Shown piece by piece: positions 46,968-57,299 of a DNA stretch of 64,000 nt. Source of the stretch: Bimastos eiseni (taxonomy: Eukaryota > Annelida > Clitellata > Crassiclitellata > Lumbricidae); NCBI GenBank assembly GCA_959347315.1, contig OY365811.1:41204129-41268128 (forward strand), given 5' to 3'. The number at the start of each line of letters is the position of its first letter. Within the stretch, counting starts at the first letter, position 1. The position numbers and the translations under genes were made by a program. Under the pieces are notes generated by a model that ran no database searches, was not told the DNA's origin, and worked only from the letters and a program-made list of their open reading frames with translations.

Positions 46968-47320
46968 AAGAGAGACAGAAAGACAGCGACACAGTGACAG
47001 AGAGAACCGGACATATATGGAGACAGAAGTACTCTCTCTAAGGTTTGACAATGGAGAGAGGCAAGGAGAGGCAGAGGAAGACACACAGAGGCGGATAAAT
47101 GCAGAGAGGCAGGCAGACGAAGTGTCAAGACACATTCAGAGTCCATGTAGAGACAGACAAAGGCAAAGGGAGACCCACTTAAGCAGAGACAGACAGACAG
47201 ACAGACAGAGACACACACACAGACCATATAATTTATAGAAACATATATTCAAAGACGAAGGCAGAGACAGACAGACACGCAGACAGACAGACAGACAGAC
47301 AGACAGAGAGGAGAGCGAAG
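46925..47320. repeat. Degenerate (GACA)n/(GAGA)n array
   Basis: ACAGACAGACAG and GAGAGACAGA runs at 46925-46990 and 47190-47315, with mixed sequence between. Confidence 0.9.
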
Positions 47321-47324
47321 TAGC

Positions 47325-47812
47325 CAACATTGACCTCTGACCTCCAGTTGCATTGTTAGACGCTATCCATCATCAGAAAAAATCTTTTCTCTGAAAGCGT
47401 GACCTCTTTCATTCGCTTTCTCGGTCTGTGTACCCCTTCTCACAAATGCCCTCGACTCCGTAATGGAATTCAGTCACGACCGTGACATGTTTACGTCAAG
47501 CATTTGGTCGTTAAGACGCCACAATCGTAATTGTATTGTATTTTCTTTTAATGAATTAATTTGTTGTCTAAACGCAACAATTTATGTTTGAAATAAGTCT
47601 GATCTTTTGAGTATTAACTGGATTACGGTTTGGTTCAGGAGCGCCAACGGTGGATGCCCTGTGTATCAGAATCTGACGCTACAGAAGTTAAAAATTACAG
47701 AAGCATGTACATATGTACATGATATTAAATTTACGTGTTCAAATTGTTACATAGTAACAGTATTTACGTATTTACGTATGTACATCATTTTCATATTTAC
47801 ATTATGTGTATT
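47325..47812. other. Intergenic, nothing recognised
   Basis: No supported gene. AT-rich TTTACGTAT words near 47755-47790. Confidence 0.35.
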
Positions 47813-47820
47813 ATTTAAAC

Positions 47821-48331
47821 TAGGGTTGTACCGAATATTCGCTTCGTATTCGCTTCGGAGCCGAATAGCGGGCCAAATAGCTATTCGGTATTCGACGGAA
47901 TAGTAGCGATTGGACCGAATACGAATAGTGGTCACGTGACATCTGTTCTCACAAACGGAGGCTGCTATATCGAATGGGCTTAAATGACTCTCTACTGCCT
48001 GGACCACGATAGCGCAGTGTCAGCAGTCCATTTCTAAGTTTAGGTAAATTAGTTCCCATTCCTAGTTAACACAGACTGGCAGATGGATGCAAAATTAAAT
48101 GCAGTTAACTGTTTACATTCAATCTATGTATTAAATTGACTGAACTGAAACTTTTGCTGACATTACATTATTTTAAAATCTAGGAATTTTTCGGTACACC
48201 TATTTTTTCCACACTATTCGTATTCGTATTCGGTCGAATAGTTGGTCCAATTATTCGTATTCGGTCGAATAGTTGGTCCAATTATTCGTATTCGGTCGAA
48301 TAGTGAAAATCACCTATTCGGTACAGCCCTA
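47821..48331 (+). mobile_element. hAT-type MITE, copy 2, with perfect 8-bp target duplication
   Basis: A 511-bp element beginning TAGGGTTGTACCGAATA and ending CGGTACAGCCCTA. It is flanked by a perfect direct repeat ATTTAAAC at 47813-47820 and 48332-48339. Eight-base duplications and this end sequence are typical of hAT insertions. The interior (including GGTCACGTGACATCTGTTCT) matches the reverse complement of 31247-31699. A 25-bp piece with ATTCGGTCGAATAGTTGGTC is duplicated near the right end. There is no transposase. Confidence 0.95.
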
Positions 48332-48769
48332 ATTTAAACAGTTACAATCACACTCAAATAAGCAATTACACTAACAATTCCATTTAAAATTTTACTCACA
48401 ATTACAATAACAGCCACGTTTACATTATAATTACAGATCTACACGCAATCTATCATGCATCCCTTGCATGGCGTCCGTTCTAAACTGATTCGTATAATGT
48501 TAGCTAAGTGCTTCAACTATTTCCTGCCTAGTGAACGTCTTTGTCTCCAGGTAGCAACCATCCTAACGATAGCCGGCGCTTGCGATTGTTTCCGCTGAGG
48601 CAGCAGTTAACGAAGACGCTTTAGCATTAAACGTCGTCCGCTTCCGGTCCCCGAACGGAAGTGACGTCAGCACCATGATAAATTGTTGGTCAATGTACCA
48701 AACAGTATCCGCTTTAACGATAGGCTTGGCATAAATCGTGGAAATGCGTTTGTACTAGTCCGTTGAAAT

Positions 48770-49050
48770 TGATCATTTATATAGCGCCCCTGTGAAAAAC
48801 TACTCTGTAGCGCTCACAACTCCAGCACGGCTGAAAAGAACAGTCCTAGGCTAAGGTAAGAATAATATATTATAAAAGAGAAGGTCCTGAGATGGAGGCG
48901 AAGCTCAAGAGGGAGGCGATTCCAGGTCGAGGGAATAAACGCCGATAAAGTTCAGTTTTGCCTACTGAAGGTCGGGCAAATGGGACAAGGAAGTGAATGT
49001 ATTCTGATGAGTGGACGGAATATTGTAATATATTTTTCAGTTTTCCTTTT
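48770..49050 (+). repeat. Dispersed repeat family 2, copy 2
   Basis: CATTTATATAGCGCC head, TGTAGCGCTCACAA partner, then the purine-rich GAGATGGAGGCGAAGC, GATTCCAGGTCGAGGG, CAGTTTTGCC and GGGACAAGGAAGTGA blocks in the same order as at 30430-30710. Confidence 0.45.
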
Positions 49051-49199
49051 TTGTAGTAGATCAAGTTTTAGCTGTTATATTTGTGGATGAAGTTAACGAT
49101 AGAAGGAAATTAACGATTATACGTAAGTTCGGTAGAGAGCGATTAAAAGGTGTCTAAGCGCAGCATCAAAAACGCACACATTCTAGTAGTGCGCTATTG

Positions 49200-49493
49200 T
49201 TGTCCTTTTTATTATTAATATTATTTTTTTATTGTTATTATTTTTTTCATCGTCTATCACTCTTCACACTCAGTCGATCCCCAAACGAACCAGCAAAAGC
49301 GACGGAATGAAATCGTTGTATAATAACGGATAGTCTCTGGAATAGGAGATTGCTTCATTCGTTTCTTCTGTCGCCTTTATCAGATGTCGGCCTAAGTCCG
49401 TGATGATGATGATGATTATTATTACTATTATTTATATTTTTATCATTATTATATATTATAATAATAATAATAATAATAAAATTTATAATACTA

Positions 49494-49538
<45 letters not shown>

Positions 49539-49586
49539 ATTATTATAATTATTATTATAATTATTATTATTATTATTATTATTATA

Positions 49587-49618
<32 letters not shown>

Positions 49619-49770
49619 TATTATTATTATATTCTTATTATTATAATTTTTATTATTATTATTATTATTATCATTATTATCATCATATTATTATTATTAT
49701 TATTATTGTTATCATCATCATCATCATCATCATCATCATTACAATGATGGTAATAATGATAGTAATAATA
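49200..49770. repeat. Large compound (ATT)n array
   Basis: ATT and TAT units with AAT inversions near 49460-49480 and an ATC tail. Confidence 0.97.
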
Positions 49771-49774
49771 TTAG

Positions 49775-50405
49775 TTAAAATAACAATAACAATAATTCCT
49801 TTTCAACTCCTTCCAAGTCCTACGATCCATTCCAGGTCTCCGCTTCGCCTATCCACCTCGTAAACAGCCCAGCAACTACCGACCGCCACTCCTATCAGGA
49901 ACACGATCCCCGCTAAGAGCTCACTTAACCTACATTTCCCTCGATGTTCCTCTACCCGCCGCAAGACATTCGGCCGATAATCCGACCGCCCAAGGGGTCA
50001 GGGCTTCCCTGGATATACGTCGGCGGTGAATAGCGTCGTCTGCGATCGCTGTCTACTCGAATTAGATGGTATTCAAGAAAGACGAGCGCCTGCCTGATCG
50101 TTGAAGATTGGGAGACGTTGCGAGCAATCGGTTGGACTCCGCGGATCGGAACAATACCTTGCCGTTTCCTTTTTCTCTAGAGGAGAATGGTTCGTGGCTA
50201 TTGCTGTCGTTTGAGGAGAGGGAGCGACCGCTGCTGCGCTGTGTGTCATGACGGTTTTGTTGTTAGTCAGTATGGAGGCAATTGCGGAGGAAAAGTGAAG
50301 TATAGGGATGGAGAGAAATGAATGATGGAAACATGCCAGCTGCGAACCAGCGGATGCCTATATTGCCTATTCACTGGGGTCAAAACTGTATGGGAAATGT
50401 AAATA
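49775..50405. other. Mixed, GC-richer intergenic stretch
   Basis: No supported gene. A minus-strand stop-to-stop frame (about 49805-50000) contains a transmembrane-like run LLAGIVFLIGVAVGSCW, but it has no start codon or convincing splice sites. Confidence 0.35.
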
Positions 50406-50407
50406 TC

Positions 50408-50438
50408 TTCAACATACATATATACATATATACATATA

Positions 50439-50472
<34 letters not shown>

Positions 50473-50494
50473 CATACATACATACATACATACA

Positions 50495-50528
<34 letters not shown>

Positions 50529-50542
50529 CATACATACATACA

Positions 50543-50578
<36 letters not shown>

Positions 50579-50750
50579 TATATACATACATACATACATA
50601 CATATACATATATACAAACATATATACATACATACATACATACATGTATATACATACATACATACATACATATATACATACATACATACATATATACATA
50701 CATACATTGTGTATATATTCATACAATGTATATATATATACATATATGTG
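50408..50750. repeat. (CATA)n/(TATACA)n array
   Basis: CATA tetranucleotides with TATA interruptions. Tyr-Ile-His and Tyr-Val-Cys-Met frames are artefacts. Confidence 0.97.
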
Positions 50751-50974
50751 TGTGTATACAACGGGAGATTTTCTGATGATATTAGTAGGATTGAAATGTA
50801 TGAGAAGTGAACGTGTCATCATAATTTCTGATCAGGTCGAACAAATACCTATAATTGTAAAAGAGTGGAATGTTCGCCCTGGAATGTATTGTCTCTCTCT
50901 CTCTGTCTAATATCTTCCTTCTGTTTCACTTAATCAACCTCTATTATCACTCGTTCGTTTGCAATGTTAAGCTC

Positions 50975-53900
50975 CCTCTTCCTCTTCCTCTCCGCCTCCG
51001 TCTTCCTCTTCCTCTCCGTCTCCCTCTTCCTCTCCGTCTCCGTCTCCGTCTTCCTCTTCCTCTCCGTCTCCCTCTTCCTCTCCGTCTCCGTCTCCGTCTT
51101 CCTCTTCCTCTCCGTCTTCCTCTTCCTCTCCGTCTCCGTCTTCCTCTTCCTCTCCGTCTCCCTCTTCCTCTTCCTCTCCGTCTCCGTCTTCCTCTTCCTC
51201 TCCGTCTCCGTCTTCCTCTTCCTCTCCGTCTCCGTCTTCCTCTTCCTCTCCGTCTCTCTCTTCCTCTTCCTCTCCGTCTCCGTCTTCCTCTTCCTCTCCG
51301 CCTCTCTCTTCCTCTTCCTCTCCGTCTCCCTCTTCCTCTTCCTCTCCGTCTCCGTCTTCCTCTTCCTCTCCGTCTCTCTCTTCCTCTTCCTCTCCGCCTC
51401 TCTCTTCCTCTTCCTCTTCCTCTCCGCCTCCGTCTTCCTCTCCGTCTCCGTCTTCCTCTTCCTCTCCGCCTCTCTTTTCCTCTTCCTCTCCGCCTCTCTC
51501 TTCCTCTTCCTCTTCCTCTCCGCCTCCGTCTTCCTCTTCCTCTCCGTCTCCGTCTTCCTCTTCCTCTCCGTCTCCCTCTTCCTCCTCCTCTCCGTCTCCG
51601 TCTTCCTCTTCCTCTCCGCCTCTCTCTTCCTCTTCCTCTCCGCCTCTCTCTTCTTCTTCCTCTTCCTCTCCGCCTCCCTCTTCCTCTTCCTCTCCGTCTC
51701 CCTCTTCCTCTTCCTCTCCGTCTCCCTCTTCCTCTTCCTCTCCGCCTCTCTCTTCCTCTTCCTCTCCGTCTCCGTCTCCCTCTTCCTCTCCGTCTCCCTC
51801 TTCCTCTCCGTCTCCGTCTCCGTCTTCCTCTTCCACTCCGTCTCCCTCTTCCTCTCCGTCTCCGTCTCCGTCTTCCTCTTCCTCTCCGTCTTCCTCTTCC
51901 TCTCCGTCTCCGTCTTCCTCTTCCTCTCCGTCTCCCTCTTCCTCTTCCTCTCCGTCTCCGTCTTCCTCTTCCTCTCCGTCTCCGTCTTCCTCTTCCTCTC
52001 CGTCTCCGTCTTCCTCTTCCTCTCCGTCTCTCTCTTCCTCTTCCTCTCCGTCTCCGTCTTCCTCTTCCTCTCCGCCTCTCTCTTCCTCTTCCTCTCCGTC
52101 TCCCTCTTCCTCTTCCTCTCCGTCTCCGTCTTCCTCTTCCTCTCCGTCTCTCTCTTCCTCTTCCTCTCCGCCTCTCTCTTCCTCTTCCTCTTCCTCTCCG
52201 CCTCCGTCTTCCTCTCCGTCTCCGTCTTCCTCTTCCTCTCCGCCTCTCTCTTCCTCTTCCTCTCCGCCTCTCTCTTCCTCTTCCTCTTCCTCTCCGCCTC
52301 CGTCTTCCTCTTCCTCTCCGTCTCCGTCTTCCTCTTCCTCTCCGCCTCTCTCTTCCTCTTCCTCTCCGCCTCTCTCTTCCTCTTCCTCTCCGTCTCCCTC
52401 TTCCTCCTCCTCTCCGTCTCCGTCTTCCTCTTCCTCTCCGTCTTCCTCTTCCTCTCCGCCTCTCTCTTCCTCTTCCTCTCCGTCTCCCTCTTCCTCTTCC
52501 TCTCCGTCTCCGTCTTCCTCTTCCTCTCCGTCTCTCTCTTCCTCTTCCTCTCCGCCTCTCTCTTCCTCTTCCTCTTCCTCTCCGCCTCCGTCTTCCTCTC
52601 CGTCTCCGTCTTCCTCTTCCTCTCCGCCTCTCTCTTCCTCTTCCTCTCCGCCTCTCTCTTCCTCTTCCTCTTCCTCTCCGCCTCCGTCTTCCTCTTCCTC
52701 TCCGTCTCCGTCTTCCTCTTCCTCTCCGCCTCTCTCTTCCTCTTCCTCTCCGCCTCTCTCTTCCTCTTCCTCTCCGTCTCCCTCTTCCTCCTCCTCTCCG
52801 TCTCCGTCTTCCTCTTCCTCTCCGTCTTCCTCTTCCTCTCCGCCTCTCTCTTCCTCTTCCTCTCCGCCTCTCTCTTCTTCCTCTTCCTCTCCGCCTCCCT
52901 CTTCCTCTTCCTCTCCGTCTCCCTCTTCCTCTTCCTCTCCGTCTCCCTCTTCCTCTTCCTCTCCGCCTCTCTCTTCCTCTTCCTCTCCGTCTCCGTCTTC
53001 CTCTTCCTCTCCGTCTCCCTCTTCCTCTTCCTCTCCGTCTCCCTCTTCCTCTTCCTCTCCGCCTCTCTCTTCCTCTTCCTCTCCGCCTCTCTCTTCCTCT
53101 TCCTCTCCGTCTCCCTCTTCCTCTCCGTCTCCGTCTTCCTCTTCCTCTCCGCCTCTCTCTTCCTCTTCCTCTCCGCCTCTCTCTTCCTCTTCCTCTTCCT
53201 CTCCGCCTCCGTCTTCCTCTCCGTCTCCGTCTTCCTCTTCCTCTCCGTCTTCCTCTTCCTCTCCGCCTCTCTCTTCCTCTTCCTCTCCGCCTCTCTCTTC
53301 CTCTTCCTCTCCGCCTCTCTCTTCCTCTTCCTCTCTGTCTCCGTCTTCCTCTTCCTCTCCGTCTCCGTCTTCCTTTTCCTCTCCGCCTCTCTCTTCCTCT
53401 TCCTCTCCGCCTCTCTCTTCCTCTTCCTCTCCGCCTCTCTCTTCCTCTTCCTCTTCCTCTCCGCCTCCGTCTTCCTCTCCGTCTCCGTCTTCCTCTTCCT
53501 CTCCGTCTTCCTCTTCCTCTCCGCCTCTCTCTTCCTCTTCCTCTCCGCCTCTCTCTTCCCCTTCCTCTCCGCCTCTCTCTTCCTCTTCCTCTCCGTCTCC
53601 GTCTTCCTCTTCCTCTCCGTCTCCCTCTTCCTCTTCCTCTCCGCCTCTCTCTTCCTCTTCCTCTCCGTCTCCGTCTTCCTCTTCCTCTCCGTCTCCCTCT
53701 TCCTCTTCCTCTCCGTCTCCCTCTTCCTCTTCCTCTCCGCCTCTCTCTTCCTCTTCCTCTCCGCCTCTCTCTTCCTCTTCCTCTCCGTCTCCGTCTTCCT
53801 CTTCCTCTCCGTCTCCCTCTTCCTCTTCCTCTCCGCCTCTCTCTTCCTCTTCCTCTCCGTCTCCGTCTTCCTCTTCCTCTCCGTCTCCGTCTTCCTCTTC

Positions 53901-54040
53901 CTCTCCGTCTCCCTCTTCCTCTTCCTCTCCGCCTCTCTCTTCCTCTTCCTCTCCGCCTCTCTCTTCCTCTTCCTCTCCGTCTCCCTCTTCCTCTCCGTCT
54001 CCCTCTTCCTCTTCCTCTCCGTCTCCGTCTTCCTCTTCCC
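50975..54040. repeat. 3.1-kb hexamer-based pyrimidine satellite
   Basis: Built from CTTCCT and CTCCGTCTCCGT hexamers in 18- and 24-bp sub-units, with strand purity broken only by the G of CCG. Insertions and deletions are multiples of 3 (mostly 6), so four frames remain open for over 1000 codons (Leu-Pro/Leu-Arg, Phe-Leu-Ser-Val, Arg-Gly, Glu-Glu types). Longer blocks recur, for example near 51110 and again 774 bp later near 51885. I do not regard any of these frames as a gene. Confidence 0.97.
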
Positions 54041-54419
54041 ATCCAACCATTCGTATGTACATAGGTCTCGTATGTCCGTAATTATCGGTCATCACACGAA
54101 TCCCTATAAAGATGAAGCCTCAACAGACGTCATCAGCGATCATTGAGTCCATCAGGCTCACCACAGAGGTCGTTCTTCCCCCGGCGGTCATGACAGGCCA
54201 CGTGTAGAGGGAAACCCAGCGCCAGACGAACCCTTCCCGTTGTTGATCCCTCTAATTATTCATCAGACGAATGACGATTGTAATTAGTTCTGACGAGAGC
54301 AATGAGTCTGCGTGTTCTTCTATGCGTCCTTCTACATGTCCGTTTCTTTGCCTATGTGTGTGCGTGTGTTTGTATGCGTTTGTCGCACCTTGTGTCTCGT
54401 GTGGCTGTCTGTCTATTAG

Positions 54420-54475
54420 TTTATATGCGTTTGTTGTACTAGCGTCATGTGTCTGTCTGTCAATCTGTCTGTATA

Positions 54476-54552
<77 letters not shown>

Positions 54553-54553
54553 T
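54420..54553. repeat. (CTGT)n tetranucleotide array
   Basis: About 20 CTGT units at 54478-54551, preceded by degenerate copies. Confidence 0.96.
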
Positions 54554-54554
54554 C

Positions 54555-55230
54555 AGCATAGTCCATAAAAGACAAAATTTAGCGACCGTGGACAAAAGAG
54601 CCTTAACAGGGTGTCATTATGTTTGCATTTATCTGGCGCCTGTTTACAATGAAGGTCTTCATTTCATCTGTTTCTGTTGACACTGTAAATGTTAAATGGA
54701 CGTTAAATGACCGGCAGGCAGACACACTTAGTACGGACATGATAAAGACAGATACAAAGGCAGACAGACAGAGACAGGCGCATACACACACACGCACTCA
54801 CACACCCACACACTGATAAACACGTAGGCATACACAGAGAATATGCTAGCAGACCCGTTTGGTTTAATATAATTTGTATGATATTGCCATGTCCAATTGT
54901 TCATGTTTCATAAGGTATTGCCATGTCTAGACATTTCTCTTTTTTCCCAGCAGGTTCCAAAGCTTGCCCACGCATCATTTGGATCAAGTAGCAACACGCA
55001 TGCAACCAAGACGCAACAGTGAAACGGTCGGAACAACAGCGAGAACAGAGGGACACCCGCAAGGAGTTGTCATCATGTTGTCTATTCGATTCTTCGTTCC
55101 AGGAAACCTAGGCGCAGATTATTGAAACGCCTCTACCATTTGAAAGGTTTCGATTAACAATGCGGTGTGTTAGAATTCACTGACAATCGAAGCGTACGAA
55201 TTGTTTAGAAGGGAGAAATCATATCAGCTA
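54555..55230. other. Upstream region of the GPCR gene
   Basis: Mixed sequence with a short GACA/CACA run at 54740-54810. No TATA box or exon is recognised. Confidence 0.35.
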
Positions 55231-55234
55231 GAAG

Positions 55235-55580
55235 TGACATCGTCTCTGAGTACTTGTCATTCAAGAGTTGGTACTTTGCAAAATTACGCGTCATCTGCGA
55301 GTACTTTTCATCTTAAGGAAGGAATTGTCTGAGTACGCATCATCTAGGAATGTGCATCATCAAGAGTATCTATTATCCAAGAGTGCGTGTTATCTGCAAT
55401 TGTGTATCATCGAAGAGTGTACTCATTATCCAAGAGTACCTGGCATCTATGCGCACTAATCATCACTGAGCACGTATCTTTTGGAGTACGTATCACCTAT
55501 GAGTACTTGATCATCTAAGAGTGCGGACCGTTTAAGAAGTACTTATCACCGAAGAGTTCTTTCCATCCAGGAGTACGTTG
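55235..55580 (+). repeat. Degenerate ~20-bp tandem repeat abutting the GPCR start
   Basis: About 16 units of the form GAGTACNNATCATCTAAGAGT with much variation (GAGTACGTATCACCT, GAGTACTTGATCATCT, AAGTACTTATCACCG). The last unit, GAGTACGTTGG, ends 40 bp before the GPCR ATG, so the array occupies the likely 5' UTR or promoter. Confidence 0.75.
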
Positions 55581-55619
55581 GACTTTCGATTGAGCAAGGC
55601 GACGCTCCACCAGGCTACA

Positions 55620-57242
55620 ATGATCATTCCGTGCTCCAGTGGAATGGCGAACCGGTCGGCCAACGAATCCATTGTTTCTTCACCGGATGTGGAAGAGGTC
55701 GCGTATCGGAGTAAGGTCATGCTCGGGGTCTCGGTTATTTCCTGCCTGCTGCTTGTTTCCGGCCTCGTCTTCAACTGCCTCGTTTTCGTCATCTTTCACG
55801 TCTTCAACCGGAAGCGGACGTACATCACTATTTCCAATCGGTTCGTCCTGAATTTGTCCGCATCAAACGCCGTGATGACGGCGGTCGTCCTGCCCGCCAT
55901 ATTGTATTCGGTGTTGGTAACGAATGGAGGGGAGATTGGGGTGGTTGGTGGGTTTGGGGGATTTGGCGGAATTGTGGGAATTGAAGGATTTGGAGAACTT
56001 GGAGGAAAAGGAAGAGATGAGCCAGAAGGAGGTGTGGGAGAGGTTGACGGAGTAAGAGAATTGATAGGAGTTAAGGTTCATGGAGAAGGATTGGGTGGAA
56101 TAGATGGAATTGAAGTTGGAGGGTTAGGACCAATTGGTGAAGTGGGAAGAGATGGTGACACAGGAAGGGGCGAAAGTGAAGTCGGTGGAGGGGATGGAGA
56201 GAGTATTGAGGGAGATTTGAGGTTGGGCTTGGTGGAAGAAGATGGGATAGATGACGTTGGAGTTGACGTCCAAAGGGAATGGGTTTCAGACATGGATTGG
56301 ATGGGACCCTTCGGACTGGCGACCTGCAACGCGATCGCTCTCATCACCCTCACATCGATCTCAGCCAGTATCTTTGCTGTACTTCTCATCTCCATCGACC
56401 GCTTCTACGCCGTCAGTCGCCCTCTCCACTACGCCAAGCACGTCACCTCGTCGAAGGCCTGGGCGATGATCGCAGGGTCCTGGTTGTCATCGCTTGTCTT
56501 CGCCTCACTACCGCTCCTCGGCTGGGGCAGCGTCCGCTACGACCCCGACAAACACCTCTGCCTGCCCCACTGGGCTGGCCGTGCTTGGCCTGACCGATCC
56601 CTGGCCTTCGCCGTCGTCATAGTCTGCTTCGTCGTACCTCTCTTAATCATGACATTCGTGTACGTGAGTGTGACCCGCGCCGCGCGTAGGACGGCCGCGC
56701 AAGCCAGACGCAACAGCTCCACATCGGGCATGAGCGATCCCTTGGCCGTCAATCCACGCCAGTCCCTGGACGCCATGACCTTGGCGTCGTCACACCGTAA
56801 CCTAGTGCGCAGGCGCAGCAGCGCTGGGAGCTGCGCCGCTCCAGTTTTCTACAAGGAGGACTGGAAGGCCGCTAAAACAGGCGTCGTTGTCATGACGACG
56901 TTTGTCGTCTGCTGGCTTCCGTTTTTCTCCAATGTATTCGTGGACGCCATGGTAGGTTGTCAGAACAGCAGTGCTCGTCATCTCGGCGTCATCTTCGTCC
57001 TTTTGGCAGTCTCCAGCTGTATCGTTAACCCGCTCGTCTACGTTTTTAGGACTAAGAGCGTGCGTAAGCAGCTGCCATTCGCCTGCTTATCTCGGGGTCA
57101 TAGCGACGCTATGGTCGTGCTGAACAGCGCTGCGGACGGGAGGCGCTTCTCCCAGCCCACCAACTACAGTATTACTATCAGCGCAAACGTCAGGACCAAC
57201 GTCGGTCAGGCATCGACCCCGCTGAAGCACAACCCGAACTAA
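55620..57242 (+). CDS. GPR161-like rhodopsin-family GPCR with an expanded extracellular loop 1
   Basis: A seven-helix receptor of 540 residues, counted from the ATG at 55620. The frame is also open 14 codons upstream from a TTG, which I did not use. The N-terminus has two glycosylation sequons (NRS, NES). TM1 holds N52 (GLVFNCLVF). TM2 reads FVLNLSASN with Asn at the usual Asp2.50 place, as I recall for GPR161. TM3 has Cys236 and ends DRF (260-262). TM4 leads into LLGWGSV, with ECL2 Cys314. TM5 has Pro340, TM6 has CWLP and TM7 has NPLVY, followed by helix 8 and Cys489. ICL3 carries RRNS and RRRSS, possible PKA sites. The TM2, ICL2 and ECL2 wording favours GPR161, a constitutively Gs-linked orphan of cilia, over other orphans. 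Odd: residues ~101-222 in ECL1 are a Gly/Glu/Asp-rich insertion. A 342-nt GT-AG intron (55948-56289) is an alternative explanation. Confidence 0.88.
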   Translation: MIIPCSSGMANRSANESIVSSPDVEEVAYRSKVMLGVSVISCLLLVSGLVFNCLVFVIFHVFNRKRTYITISNRFVLNLSASNAVMTAVVLPAILYSVLVTNGGEIGVVGGFGGFGGIVGIEGFGELGGKGRDEPEGGVGEVDGVRELIGVKVHGEGLGGIDGIEVGGLGPIGEVGRDGDTGRGESEVGGGDGESIEGDLRLGLVEEDGIDDVGVDVQREWVSDMDWMGPFGLATCNAIALITLTSISASIFAVLLISIDRFYAVSRPLHYAKHVTSSKAWAMIAGSWLSSLVFASLPLLGWGSVRYDPDKHLCLPHWAGRAWPDRSLAFAVVIVCFVVPLLIMTFVYVSVTRAARRTAAQARRNSSTSGMSDPLAVNPRQSLDAMTLASSHRNLVRRRSSAGSCAAPVFYKEDWKAAKTGVVVMTTFVVCWLPFFSNVFVDAMVGCQNSSARHLGVIFVLLAVSSCIVNPLVYVFRTKSVRKQLPFACLSRGHSDAMVVLNSAADGRRFSQPTNYSITISANVRTNVGQASTPLKHNPN

Positions 57243-57287
57243 AGCAGCGAAGTAGCTGCGGCAAATCTCGACCATATTTTTGACCGT

Positions 57288-57293
57288 ATTAAA
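57288..57293 (+). promoter_or_regulatory. Possible variant polyadenylation signal ATTAAA
   Basis: ATTAAA lies 46 nt after the GPCR stop codon, followed by GT-rich TTGTGTATTGTG. This would give a very short 3' UTR and is not proven. Confidence 0.3.
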
Positions 57294-57299
57294 TATTGT

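Noticed and set aside
50870..54146. Very long open frames (over 1000 codons) on both strands
   Set aside because: They are translations of a hexamer satellite whose length changes are multiples of three. Four frames are open at once, and none has a non-repetitive domain.
55578..55619. GPCR start at TTG 55578
   Set aside because: A non-ATG start is unlikely in an animal gene. The ATG at 55620 is in frame and gives a normal receptor N-terminus.
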